This document shows positions 24,697 through 33,310 of a DNA stretch of 64,000 nucleotides, in pieces (positions within the stretch are counted from its first letter, which is position 1; the number at the start of each line of letters is the position of its first letter). The DNA is taken from NCBI GenBank assembly GCA_902363825.1, contig CABJBK010000002.1, positions 1 through 64,000 of the forward strand, given 5' to 3'. A program made the translations under genes and the position numbers. A model generated the notes under the pieces. It was not told the origin of the DNA. It saw only the letters and a program-made list of their open reading frames with translations, and did no database searches. This stretch comes from Lachnospiraceae bacterium (GTDB taxonomy: Bacteria; Bacillota; Clostridia; Lachnospirales; Lachnospiraceae).

Positions 24697-25947
24697 ATGG
24701 ACGTAAAGGAATTTGATTATGATCTTCCGAAGGAACTGATCGCGCAGGATCCTCTGGAAGACCGTTCCGGTTCCCGGCTTCTTGTGTTAAAAAAGAAACC
24801 GGGAGAAATGGAACACCGTATTTTTAAGGATATCAAAGAGTACTTAAAGCCGGGGGACTGTCTGGTGATCAACAATACCAAGGTAATTCCCGCAAGGCTT
24901 TATGGTGTGAAAGAAGGAACTGAGGCAAAGATCGAGATTCTGCTTTTGAAGCGCCGGGAAAATGATATCTGGGAAACACTGGTAAAGCCTGGAAAAAAGG
25001 CAAAGCCGGGTACAAAAATATCTTTTGGAGACGGAATCCTGACCGGAGAAGTTATTGATATCGTAGAAGAGGGAAACCGTCTGATTCAGTTTCATTATGA
25101 GGGGATTTTTGAAGAGATCTTAGACCGGCTCGGACAGATGCCGCTGCCGCCTTACATCACCCATCAGCTCAAAGACCGCAACCGTTACCAGACTGTGTAT
25201 GCAAAGTATGACGGATCTGCGGCTGCACCGACAGCGGGGCTTCATTTCACGAAGAAACTGCTTGCGGAAATAAAAGAGATGGGGATAGAGATCGCGGAGG
25301 TGACGCTTCATGTCGGTCTTGGTACTTTTCGGCCGGTCAAGGAGGATGATGTGCTGGAGCATCATATGCACTCTGAATTTTACCGGATCGAGCAGAAAGA
25401 GGCAGATAAGATCAACCGTGCGAAAAGAGAGGGACATCGCGTGATCGCGGTTGGAACGACCAGCACACGGACGATGGAAGCAGCTGCGGATGAGCAGGGC
25501 TTTCTTACCGAAAAGAGCGGCTGGACGGAGATTTTTATTTATCCGGGCTATCGTTACAAAGTGATCGACGGACTTATCACAAACTTCCATCTGCCGGAGT
25601 CGACGCTTGTCATGCTTGTCGCTGCACTGACCGGGCGTGAGAACATTTTAAATGCTTACCGTGTGGCGGTAAAGGAAAAATATCGTTTCTTCAGTTTTGG
25701 TGATGCCATGTTTCTGGAAAACCGGGAACTTTTGTACAATCCGGACGCAACATACAATTCCTGTTTCTTTGATGAACAGGGAGAACTCTGTGTACCGGAA
25801 GAAGAGTATGAAAAAGCAGCAGCGGATTATAAAAAGCAGAAGCTTGTTGATACGAAGGCCGCGTGGGATGCTTATCATAAACCGGAATGGAGTTATGACA
25901 GATCCAAAGCGTGGTGTGAAGAACACTCGGCAAATCATAGATTTTAA
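24697..25947 (+). CDS. queA: S-adenosylmethionine:tRNA ribosyltransferase-isomerase with C-terminal extension
   Basis: This is a 416-residue protein. Residues 1-340 are full QueA ([20 protein letters not shown] near the start, APTAGLHFT in the centre, ending [11 protein letters not shown]), the enzyme that builds epoxyqueuosine from preQ1 in tRNA wobble position 34. QueA normally stops at about 340 residues. Here 76 more follow, charged and with several Trp and Cys ([30 protein letters not shown]). The tail is in frame with no interruption. It sits third after pheS-pheT, not beside tgt. The enzyme call is firm; the role of the tail is unknown. Confidence 0.93.
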   Translation: MDVKEFDYDLPKELIAQDPLEDRSGSRLLVLKKKPGEMEHRIFKDIKEYLKPGDCLVINNTKVIPARLYGVKEGTEAKIEILLLKRRENDIWETLVKPGKKAKPGTKISFGDGILTGEVIDIVEEGNRLIQFHYEGIFEEILDRLGQMPLPPYITHQLKDRNRYQTVYAKYDGSAAAPTAGLHFTKKLLAEIKEMGIEIAEVTLHVGLGTFRPVKEDDVLEHHMHSEFYRIEQKEADKINRAKREGHRVIAVGTTSTRTMEAAADEQGFLTEKSGWTEIFIYPGYRYKVIDGLITNFHLPESTLVMLVAALTGRENILNAYRVAVKEKYRFFSFGDAMFLENRELLYNPDATYNSCFFDEQGELCVPEEEYEKAAADYKKQKLVDTKAAWDAYHKPEWSYDRSKAWCEEHSANHRF

Positions 25948-25985
25948 AAAAAGAGCAGTTTCCTTTTTGGGAAGCTGCTCTTTTT
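25948..25985. terminator. Bidirectional terminator between queA and aroA
   Basis: AAAAAGAGCAGTTTCC pairs with GGGAAGCTGCTCTTTTT with a small bulge. A and T runs flank the stem for both convergent genes. Confidence 0.82.
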
Positions 25986-25999
25986 AGCGATAAGAAAAA

Positions 26000-27274
26000 T
26001 TATAACCGGTTTAAGTCGTGATAAAATTCCGGATAGGAAATATTGACACATTCTCCGCCTTCAATCTCACAACTTCCGCCACAGGCGAGTGCCGCAACCG
26101 CAAAAGACATGGCAATGCGGTGATCCAGATGGGAATGGATCTGTGCCGGATGAAGCGCACGACCGCCGCGAATGATCATTCCGTCTTCGGCAGGGGTGAC
26201 ATCACCGCCCATAGCCAGCAGATTTTCAGTAACAGTATCAATGCGGTTGGATTCCTTGACTTTTAATTCTGCCGCGTCCCGGATCGTGGTCGTACCGTCA
26301 GCAAAGGCAGCCATGACGGCGATGACCGGAAGCTCATCGATCAGTGTCGGGATGATCTCCCCTTCGATCATGGTTCCGTGCAGGGAAGAAGTGCGCACAA
26401 GAAGATCGCAGACCGGCTCGCCGGAGACCGTACGGCAGTTTAGTCTTTCGATATTGCCCCCCATAGCGTCCGCTACCCGTAAAATACCGTCTCTGGTCGG
26501 ATTGATGCCGACATTTTTGATCAATACTTCAGAATTCGGTACGATGAGTCCTGCGGCAATGAAATAGGCAGCAGAAGAGATGTCTCCCGGGACTTCGATC
26601 TTCTGACCGCTTAAAACCGGCTCAGGCTGGATGGATGCGGTAGTTCCATGGGAGGAAATATCCGCGCCGAAAGCTGAGAGCATAAGCTCGGTATGATTCC
26701 GGGAAAGCACCGGTTCGGTAACAGAAGTTTCGCCATCTGCATAAAGACCTGCCAGAAGTACACAGGATTTTACCTGCGCGGAGGCAACCGGGGAATCGTA
26801 GTGGATCCCTTTTAATTTTTTCCCGTGGATCGTAAGCGGCGCACAGCCGTTTCCGTTTTCGCTCGTGATATCTGCGCCCATCCGGGTGAGTGGGGTAATG
26901 ATCCGGTTCATCGGACGGGATTCAATGGAAGCATCTCCGTCCAAAACAGAAGAAAAGTCCTGACCGGCGAGGATCCCGGAGATCAGTCTGGTTGTTGTTC
27001 CGCTGTTTCCGACATCGAGCGTCTGCGCCGGCGCTGTAAGGCCATGCAGTCCTTTTCCGTGAATGCGGATCGTATCGTGGTCACGCTCTATCGCGATTCC
27101 CATATTCTGAAAACAGGCGATCGTAGAGAGGCAGTCGGCACCCTCTAAAAAATGGGTTACCTCTGTCATGCCATCTGAGATAGAACCGAACATAATAGAA
27201 CGGTGTGAGATGGATTTGTCACCTGGGATCGTTACTTCTCCGTGAAGGGAAGATTTTGCGTGGATTTCTATCAT
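26000..27274 (-). CDS. aroA: 3-phosphoshikimate 1-carboxyvinyltransferase (EPSP synthase)
   Basis: This is a 424-residue protein of normal length. The N-terminal GDKSISHRSIMFGS holds the substrate-binding lysine, LDVGNSGTTTRLISG is the glyphosate/PEP loop, and the C-terminal ELKVKESNRIDTV and DHRIAMSFAVAAL complete the active site. The loop residue after GNSGT is Thr, as in class II-like enzymes. It makes EPSP from shikimate-3-phosphate and PEP. It is the last gene of the aroF-tyrA-aroA operon, 30 bases after tyrA. Confidence 0.96.
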   Translation of the reverse strand: MIEIHAKSSLHGEVTIPGDKSISHRSIMFGSISDGMTEVTHFLEGADCLSTIACFQNMGIAIERDHDTIRIHGKGLHGLTAPAQTLDVGNSGTTTRLISGILAGQDFSSVLDGDASIESRPMNRIITPLTRMGADITSENGNGCAPLTIHGKKLKGIHYDSPVASAQVKSCVLLAGLYADGETSVTEPVLSRNHTELMLSAFGADISSHGTTASIQPEPVLSGQKIEVPGDISSAAYFIAAGLIVPNSEVLIKNVGINPTRDGILRVADAMGGNIERLNCRTVSGEPVCDLLVRTSSLHGTMIEGEIIPTLIDELPVIAVMAAFADGTTTIRDAAELKVKESNRIDTVTENLLAMGGDVTPAEDGMIIRGGRALHPAQIHSHLDHRIAMSFAVAALACGGSCEIEGGECVNISYPEFYHDLNRL

Positions 27275-27304
27275 ATCAGTGTATCCTTTCCATTCGATAA
27301 AACA

Positions 27305-28402
27305 TTAACGTTCGTAAACAGTATAATGATATTTTTTTAACAGGTCAATGGCTGTGTTTAAGGCGTCCTGTTCATACATCTCAATATGGAGAACGCCGTT
27401 TTCAAATTCCCTGTTATGGAGAATGCCAATATTTTTGATACTCAAATTGTTGCTTGCGAGGATCGTTGCGATCGTGGCAATACCGCCTGCCTCGTCGATC
27501 AGGTCACAGTAAAATTCGTATACTTTTTTGATCGGGCCGGATTTCGCGATCGTAATGGAATCGCGGTAATCTTTGGCGGCGGAAAAGAAATCGAAGATCT
27601 TTTCGGTATCCTTATTTTCAACCAGAGTGCGTATATCCCAAAGAGCATCTGTGTAGCGGTCGATCAGCTTTAAGATCTGATCCCGGTTGGAAAGACAGAT
27701 ATGCTGCCACATGACAGGAGAAGAGGATGCGATTCTTGTAATATCACGAAAACCGCCCGCCGCGATCGTTTTCATCGTCTCATCGTCATTATCGATCGAA
27801 GAGATAAGATTGACGAGTGTGGCGGCAATGACGTGCGGCAGATGACTGATGGACGCGGTCGCGTAATCGTGTTCCTCGTAGCCGAGGATCAGCGTCTGCG
27901 CACCGAGTGACGCAATGTACTGCTGAAAAGCGTGCAGCGTATCCGGCGCAGTCTTTGCCGTCGGGGTCAGGATATAATAAGCGTTTTCCAAAAGATAGGA
28001 AGTGGCGTTTGCGTATCCGGTCTTTTCCGAACCGGTCATGGGATGTCCGCCGATAAAAACGTCTTCCATATCAAGTTCACAGACTGCACGGTGAATGTCG
28101 CCCTTGACACTTCCGACATCCGTGATAATGCAGCCCTTCTTTATGACAGACTTCAACTGCTTCAAGTAAATGAGATTCTGTTTGACCGGACAGCATAAAA
28201 AGATCAGATCGCAGTCCGAAAAATCGGAGACAGGAAGCAGATCATCATTTTTTATTGTGTGATCTGCATATGCTTCCGCGACCGTGGAGCGATGTCCTGC
28301 GGTCGCGATCATTTCTGTGTCCGGATAAATACGTTTGATGGTCTTCGCAATGGAGCCGCCGATCAGGCCAAGTCCGATAAAACCGATCTTCGAAAACTCC
28401 AT
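27305..28402 (-). CDS. tyrA: Prephenate dehydrogenase with C-terminal ACT domain
   Basis: This is a 365-residue protein. The Rossmann motif GLGLIGGSIAKTI is at about residues 10-22, the catalytic GGHPMTGSEKTGYANA is central, and DITRIASSSPVMW belongs to the helical dimer domain. Residues 295-365 form an ACT domain (AGGIATIATILASNNLSIKN), probably binding tyrosine for feedback inhibition. It oxidatively decarboxylates prephenate to 4-hydroxyphenylpyruvate. Its start overlaps the aroF stop by one base, so expression is coupled. Confidence 0.95.
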   Translation of the reverse strand: MEFSKIGFIGLGLIGGSIAKTIKRIYPDTEMIATAGHRSTVAEAYADHTIKNDDLLPVSDFSDCDLIFLCCPVKQNLIYLKQLKSVIKKGCIITDVGSVKGDIHRAVCELDMEDVFIGGHPMTGSEKTGYANATSYLLENAYYILTPTAKTAPDTLHAFQQYIASLGAQTLILGYEEHDYATASISHLPHVIAATLVNLISSIDNDDETMKTIAAGGFRDITRIASSSPVMWQHICLSNRDQILKLIDRYTDALWDIRTLVENKDTEKIFDFFSAAKDYRDSITIAKSGPIKKVYEFYCDLIDEAGGIATIATILASNNLSIKNIGILHNREFENGVLHIEMYEQDALNTAIDLLKKYHYTVYER

Positions 28403-29415
28403 TACAGTGTCCTCCCGGCGAGTTTCGCGTATGGACGGATGTGTTCCATAACAGAGTCAAACTGTTCAAAAGTAAGAGACTGCGGGCCATCGGAAAGCGC
28501 GTGAGCCGGATCGTTGTGAACTTCGATCATAAGTCCGTCCGCACCGCAGGCAACGGCTGCCTTCGCAAGCGGTTCTACATAGGAGCGCACACCGGTGGCA
28601 TGGCTCGGATCCACGATGACCGGAAGATGGGTGCGTTCTTTTAATACGCATACCGCGCTCAGATCCAGTGTGTTTCTGGTGGATGTCTCGTAAGTACGGA
28701 TACCGCGTTCGCAGAGCGCAACATTCTGGCTTCCGGAAGCCATGATGTACTCAGCAGCATTCAGCCATTCATCGATGGTGGCAGAGAGACCGCGTTTTAA
28801 GAGAACCGGAAGACCGGTTTTTCCGACTTCTTTTAACAGTTCGAAATTCTGCATATTTCTTGCGCCGACCTGAAGCATGCTGACATATTTTACTGCAGAT
28901 TCTACTGCATGCGCGCTTGTAACTTCACAGATCGTTGCAAGACCGGTCTCATCGGAAGCGGTCTTCATGTATCTTAAACCTTCTTCCTCAAGTCCCTGGA
29001 AAGAGTACGGGGAAGTACGCGGTTTGTATGCGCCTCCACGCAGAATGGTGGCACCGGCTTTTTTTACCGCTCTTGCGATGCACAGTAACTGTTCTTCTGT
29101 TTCAACGGCACATGGGCCGGACATGATCGTGAGGTTGTCCGGACCGATAAAAGTATTCTTCACTGCAAAGGATGTCGGTTCCGGATGGAATTTCTTGTTT
29201 GCGAGTTTGTAGCTTTCGGTGATCGGAACGACCTTCTGAACAGAGTTCTCGGCTGCGATCGCGTCAACATCGAGCTTTGTCTTGTCACCGATCACACCGA
29301 CGATCGTAACTTCCTCGCCGACGGAGAGATGGGTCTTTAATCCTGCATTTTCAATTTTTGCGACAATCTTTGTGACATCGTCTTTTGCTGCATCCTGTTT
29401 CATTACAATAATCAT
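28402..29415 (-). CDS. aroF: 3-deoxy-7-phosphoheptulonate synthase (type I-beta)
   Basis: This is a 337-residue protein. The N-terminal ferredoxin-like domain of about 70 residues (MIIVMKQDAAKDDVTKIVAK) is the regulatory domain known from Thermotoga-type DAHP synthase. The TIM-barrel catalytic domain has AGPCAVETEEQL, GGAYKPRTSPYSFQG and VDPSHATG. It condenses PEP and erythrose-4-phosphate, the first step of aromatic synthesis, and is likely inhibited by Tyr or Phe through the N-terminal domain. It is the first gene of the operon, behind a strong promoter. Confidence 0.95.
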   Translation of the reverse strand: MIIVMKQDAAKDDVTKIVAKIENAGLKTHLSVGEEVTIVGVIGDKTKLDVDAIAAENSVQKVVPITESYKLANKKFHPEPTSFAVKNTFIGPDNLTIMSGPCAVETEEQLLCIARAVKKAGATILRGGAYKPRTSPYSFQGLEEEGLRYMKTASDETGLATICEVTSAHAVESAVKYVSMLQVGARNMQNFELLKEVGKTGLPVLLKRGLSATIDEWLNAAEYIMASGSQNVALCERGIRTYETSTRNTLDLSAVCVLKERTHLPVIVDPSHATGVRSYVEPLAKAAVACGADGLMIEVHNDPAHALSDGPQSLTFEQFDSVMEHIRPYAKLAGRTL

Positions 29416-29460
29416 GATATATATACTCCTTTAACATTTCGTAGTCTTTTGTCAGTTACT

Positions 29461-29501
29461 ACTATACGGATTTTTATTTTGTAAGTCAACACTTTAAAGT
29501 G
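29461..29501 (-). promoter_or_regulatory. Promoter and adjacent palindrome of the aroF operon
   Basis: On the minus strand TTGACT (29484-29489) and TATAGT (29461-29466) are 17 bases apart. The perfect 12-base palindrome CACTTTAAAGTG (29490-29501) abuts the -35 element and may be an operator. No T-box or attenuator is seen in the 45-base leader. The rest of 29502-29637 holds nothing recognisable. Confidence 0.7.
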
Positions 29502-29637
29502 AAAAAGTATTGCGTTTAACGTTTACAGATTGTTCATAATGTAGCAATACGGAGGAAAGAAATAAGTAGTATTCTACATAATAGATAGAGAAAAATTATT
29601 CACCAAAAAATAAAATTAGATATTTTGTATAATTATA

Positions 29638-29666
29638 TTGAAAAAGTATCTGGAATTTAGTAAAAT
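29638..29666 (+). promoter_or_regulatory. Promoter of the EF-G-like gene
   Basis: TTGAAA (29638-29643), a 17-base spacer and TAAAAT (29661-29666), in an AT-rich region. Confidence 0.65.
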
Positions 29667-29731
29667 ATACACATAAAATAAATGATAGAGATGGATATCA
29701 TATATCATGAAATATGTGGGAGGTATTTACT

Positions 29732-31822
29732 ATGAATGTTTACACAACGGACAAAATCAGAAACGTAGTTTTACTTGGACACGGCGGATGCGGAAAAACA
29801 AGTCTGGTAGAAGCGATGGCGTATCTTTCCGGAAAAATTACCAGAATGGGAAAAGTTGAGGATGGGAATACCATAAGTGATTATGATAAAGAAGAGATCA
29901 ACAGACTTTTTTCGATCAATACATCGATTGTTCCGATTTTATGGGAAGACAATAAGATTAATATTTTAGATACACCCGGATATTTCGATTTTATCGGAGA
30001 GACGGAGGAAGCAGTCAGCGTCGCGGATGCCGCGATCATTGTTGTATCCGGAAAAGCCGGGATCGAGGTCGGCACCAGAAGGGCATGGGAGATCTGTGAA
30101 AAATACAGACTGCCCCGGATGTTTTTCGTAACGGATATGGATATTGACAGCGCAAGCTTCAGACAGGTAGTGGAAGATCTGCAGCAACTCTACGGAAAAC
30201 GTATTGCACCGTTCCACCTGCCGATCCGAGAAAATGAAAAATTTGTCGGTTATGTCAATGTTGTGACAAAAACGGCAAACCGCTGGAATGAAAAGGGCGA
30301 TGTACTGGAATTCGAGGTTCCGGATTATTCCATGGCAAATCTGGATATCTGCCGCGACGCGCTGATGGAAGCGGTTGCGGAGACCAGCGAGGAATTTATG
30401 GATCGCTATTTTAATGGTGAGGAATTCTCGGAAGACGAGATCCGGCAGGCACTCCGTGTCAATGTTTCGGACGGAAGCATTGTTCCGATCTCCATGGGAT
30501 CGAACCTTCTGGCACAGGGTATGTATACACTGTTAGACGACATCATAAAATATCTGCCGAGCCCGGATAAACGGGTCTGCACCGGAATCAATGTAAAGAA
30601 CAATGAAGTTTACAATGCGGATTATGATTTCGCGAAACCGAAATCAGCGTATGTGTTTAAAACGATCGCGGATCCGTTCATCGGAAAATATTCTCTGATA
30701 AAAGTAAATTCCGGTGTGTTAAAACCGGATGATGTGCTCTATAACCATCACAAAGACGCAGATGAAAAGATCGGCAAGCTGTATGTGATGAACGGCAGTA
30801 AGCCGGAAGAGGTAAAGGAGCTGCATGCAGGAGATATCGGAGCACTGGCGAAACTTACGGTTACGGCAACGACGGATTCCCTTTCTACCCGCGCAAATCC
30901 GGTAGTATATTTAAGAACCAGCATTTCAACGCCGTATACGGCAAAACGTTATCTGGCGAAAAACAAAGGGGATGAAGATAAGATCTCCCAGTCACTTCAG
31001 AAACTGATGGCGGAGGATCTGACGTTAAAGGCAGTCAATGACAGCGAGAACGGACAGACGCTTTTATATGGAATGGGAGATCAGCATTTAGAGATCGTAG
31101 CCGCAAAACTCAAAAACCGTTACAAAGTGGAAATCGAACTGAAACGGCCGAGAGTTGCGTTCCGTGAAACGATCTTAAAGAAAGCGGATGTGGAATACAA
31201 ATATAAAAAGCAGTCCGGAGGACATGGCCAGTACGGACATGTAAAGATGACCTTTGAACCGTCCGGCAACCTCTCGGAGGCATATGAGTTCTCACAGACC
31301 GTAGTCGGAGGAGCGGTACCGAAAAATTATTTCCCGGCTGTGGAAAAGGGAATCGAGGAAGCGGTTAAAAAAGGACCTCTTGCAGCTTACCCGGTAGTCG
31401 GGGTCAAAGCGGTACTGTATGATGGCTCCTACCATCCGGTAGACTCTTCGGAGATGGCATTTAAGGTTGCAGCAGGCCAGGCGTTCAAAAAGGGCTTTAT
31501 GGAGGCGTCTCCGGTTCTGTTAGAGCCGATCGCCACATTAAAAGTGGTTGTGCCGGAGATCTTCACCGGAGATATCATGGGAGATCTGAATAAACGCAGG
31601 GCAAGAGTGGTTGGAATGAATCCGAAGGAGGATGAAAAACAGGAGATCGTAGCGGAGATCCCGTATATGGAACTGTATGGATACAATACCGATTTACGTT
31701 CCATGACCGGAGGACGCGGAGATTACTCCTATGAATTCGCGAGATATGAGAAAGCACCGGCGGATGTACAGCAAAAAGAAGTAGAGGAAAGAGCAGGAAA
31801 GGCAGAAACAATGGAATCATAA
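29732..31822 (+). CDS. Elongation factor G-like GTPase (FusA2-type)
   Basis: This is a 696-residue protein with the EF-G domain order: GTPase at 1-270, then domains II to V. G1 is GHGGCGKTS, without the VDAGKT of true EF-G, and G3 is DTPGYFDF. The base-recognition G4 position reads FFVTDMDID, where canonical factors have NKMD, so guanine specificity may be altered. Domain IV keeps QSGGHGQYGHV. It belongs to the EF-G-like paralogues whose role is unsettled (ribosome recycling or stress), not the str-operon fusA. GGGAGG precedes the ATG. No resistance role is evident. Confidence 0.87.
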   Translation: MNVYTTDKIRNVVLLGHGGCGKTSLVEAMAYLSGKITRMGKVEDGNTISDYDKEEINRLFSINTSIVPILWEDNKINILDTPGYFDFIGETEEAVSVADAAIIVVSGKAGIEVGTRRAWEICEKYRLPRMFFVTDMDIDSASFRQVVEDLQQLYGKRIAPFHLPIRENEKFVGYVNVVTKTANRWNEKGDVLEFEVPDYSMANLDICRDALMEAVAETSEEFMDRYFNGEEFSEDEIRQALRVNVSDGSIVPISMGSNLLAQGMYTLLDDIIKYLPSPDKRVCTGINVKNNEVYNADYDFAKPKSAYVFKTIADPFIGKYSLIKVNSGVLKPDDVLYNHHKDADEKIGKLYVMNGSKPEEVKELHAGDIGALAKLTVTATTDSLSTRANPVVYLRTSISTPYTAKRYLAKNKGDEDKISQSLQKLMAEDLTLKAVNDSENGQTLLYGMGDQHLEIVAAKLKNRYKVEIELKRPRVAFRETILKKADVEYKYKKQSGGHGQYGHVKMTFEPSGNLSEAYEFSQTVVGGAVPKNYFPAVEKGIEEAVKKGPLAAYPVVGVKAVLYDGSYHPVDSSEMAFKVAAGQAFKKGFMEASPVLLEPIATLKVVVPEIFTGDIMGDLNKRRARVVGMNPKEDEKQEIVAEIPYMELYGYNTDLRSMTGGRGDYSYEFARYEKAPADVQQKEVEERAGKAETMES

Positions 31823-31855
31823 AACAAGTTCCGGCATCATAGGAAAGGCAGGCGC

Positions 31856-33169
31856 ATGGATATGAAAAAAGAAAGATCTTTATTCGCAGTATTTCTGATC
31901 ATGGTATTTTTACTTGAAGCGGCAGACACTGTCCAGGCATGTGACGTGACACCGTCCGTTGCTTTCGGGGAATACTATGGGATTGAAATCTGCACCGATG
32001 GAAATGCGTCTGCCGAAGATGGAACTTACCGGGTAAACTATATATTAAACGGCGGAATCAACATCTGGATGAACCCGGATTTCTACGAGGAAGAAGATCT
32101 GCCGATCACACTGCATGTACCGGCGCGAAGCGGTTACAATTTCGCAGGCTGGTATCTGGAAAGCAATTACCGGACAAAAGTGACACAGCTGACCGAAGAT
32201 ACCCTCGGAGATGTGACACTGTTCGCGAAATGGACCAGAACGATCGATGATGAGAGCAGTGTGCAGATGTATTCCTATAATACCGGATCTTCCATAAGCG
32301 GTACGGATCGTGAGTTAAAAAACTGCGAATATTCTTTTTTACAGCAGATCGAAATTCCGGGAATGCCGTCAACCAGAGAGGAAGACTGGATCAGTAACCG
32401 TATTTCCGACACGAACCAGTGTCCGCAGGGCATCTGTATGACCGATGATTACGTTATGGTGACAGCGTACAGCGTTGGAAAAAAAGAAGTGGGATCGTTA
32501 CATGTGTTTGACCGGGAGACCGGAGAATATCTCGTCACTCTCGGCATGAAAAAGGAAAGCCATCTGGGGGGTATCACATTCGACGGAAACAGCCTGTGGG
32601 TATGCCATTCCGACAATCAGACCTTAGAGCGGATCCCGTATGGATTCGTCAAACGTCTGGCAGACCAGAAGCTCCAGTCGTGTGTGGATTGCAGTGACTC
32701 GATCACAGCATATAAAGTGGCAAACCGCCCGTCCTGCATCACTTATTATGACGGAAGACTTTATGTCGCGACGGAAACGCGTTTCTTTAATTCCAAAATG
32801 ATCGCTTACCAGTTTGACGGCGAAAAATTACAGCAGAAGGAAGAATACCGGATCCCGAACAAAGTGCAGGGGGTTGCGTTTGATGAGGATGGAACGGTGT
32901 TTATGAGCACTTCCCATGGCAGAACAAAATCCTCTTATTTAAAGGTATATGATTCACTTCGCGCCATGGACGAAAAACCTACAAAGCCGTATGTCAAGGT
33001 GGAAATGCCACCGTGTTCCGAGGAGATTGAGATCGCGGACGGAAACATTTATGTATTGTTTGAATCTGCCGGAGGAAAGTATTTTGAAGGAACGGACGGA
33101 AACGGAACGAGTATTTCACCGATTGACAAGATTCTTGCGATAAACGCAAGCTCTTTCTTGACAAATTGA
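31856..33169 (+). CDS. Secreted protein with InlB-type repeat and propeller-like domain
   Basis: This is a 437-residue protein. A signal peptide (basic MDMKKER, hydrophobic to about residue 28, AQAC-type end) may be a lipoprotein or ordinary signal, since Cys29 follows VQA. Residues about 78-125 form a Listeria-Bacteroides/InlB B-repeat (YNFAGWYLESNYRTKVTQLT ending TLFAKW). The remainder has repeats of the kind GGITFDGNSLWVCH, SCITYYDGRLYVAT and GVAFDEDGTVFMST, suggesting a beta-propeller. It is probably surface-exposed or secreted. Function is unknown; the EF-G-like gene upstream is likely cotranscribed only by proximity. Confidence 0.75.
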   Translation: MDMKKERSLFAVFLIMVFLLEAADTVQACDVTPSVAFGEYYGIEICTDGNASAEDGTYRVNYILNGGINIWMNPDFYEEEDLPITLHVPARSGYNFAGWYLESNYRTKVTQLTEDTLGDVTLFAKWTRTIDDESSVQMYSYNTGSSISGTDRELKNCEYSFLQQIEIPGMPSTREEDWISNRISDTNQCPQGICMTDDYVMVTAYSVGKKEVGSLHVFDRETGEYLVTLGMKKESHLGGITFDGNSLWVCHSDNQTLERIPYGFVKRLADQKLQSCVDCSDSITAYKVANRPSCITYYDGRLYVATETRFFNSKMIAYQFDGEKLQQKEEYRIPNKVQGVAFDEDGTVFMSTSHGRTKSSYLKVYDSLRAMDEKPTKPYVKVEMPPCSEEIEIADGNIYVLFESAGGKYFEGTDGNGTSISPIDKILAINASSFLTN

Positions 33170-33185
33170 TTCGGTGTGATAAAAT
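33158..33185 (+). promoter_or_regulatory. Promoter of leuS
   Basis: TTGACA (33158-33163), a 16-base spacer and TAAAAT (33180-33185), partly inside the end of the upstream gene. Transcription would start at the hairpin at 33189. Confidence 0.65.
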
Positions 33186-33188
33186 TTG

Positions 33189-33221
33189 AAAGGTGTACAT
33201 GGATTGTCATGTACACCTTTT
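33189..33221 (+). terminator. Hairpin after the secreted-protein gene, at the predicted leuS transcript start
   Basis: AAAGGTGTACATG and CATGTACACCTTT pair perfectly over 13 bases around a 7-base loop, followed by TT. It could terminate the upstream transcript or cap the 5-prime end of leuS mRNA. Confidence 0.65.
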
Positions 33222-33310
33222 GTGTGAGTATTTCCTGACGGCAGAAAAGAGTGCTGCTGCCAGAAAAAAGAAATATACAAATTCCGAAAAAATGCAGGAG
33301 GAAGTTAAAA

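Noticed and set aside
33189..33310. Leucine T-box in front of leuS
   Set aside because: No AGGGTGGNACCGCG-type sequence and the leader is too short; only one hairpin is present.
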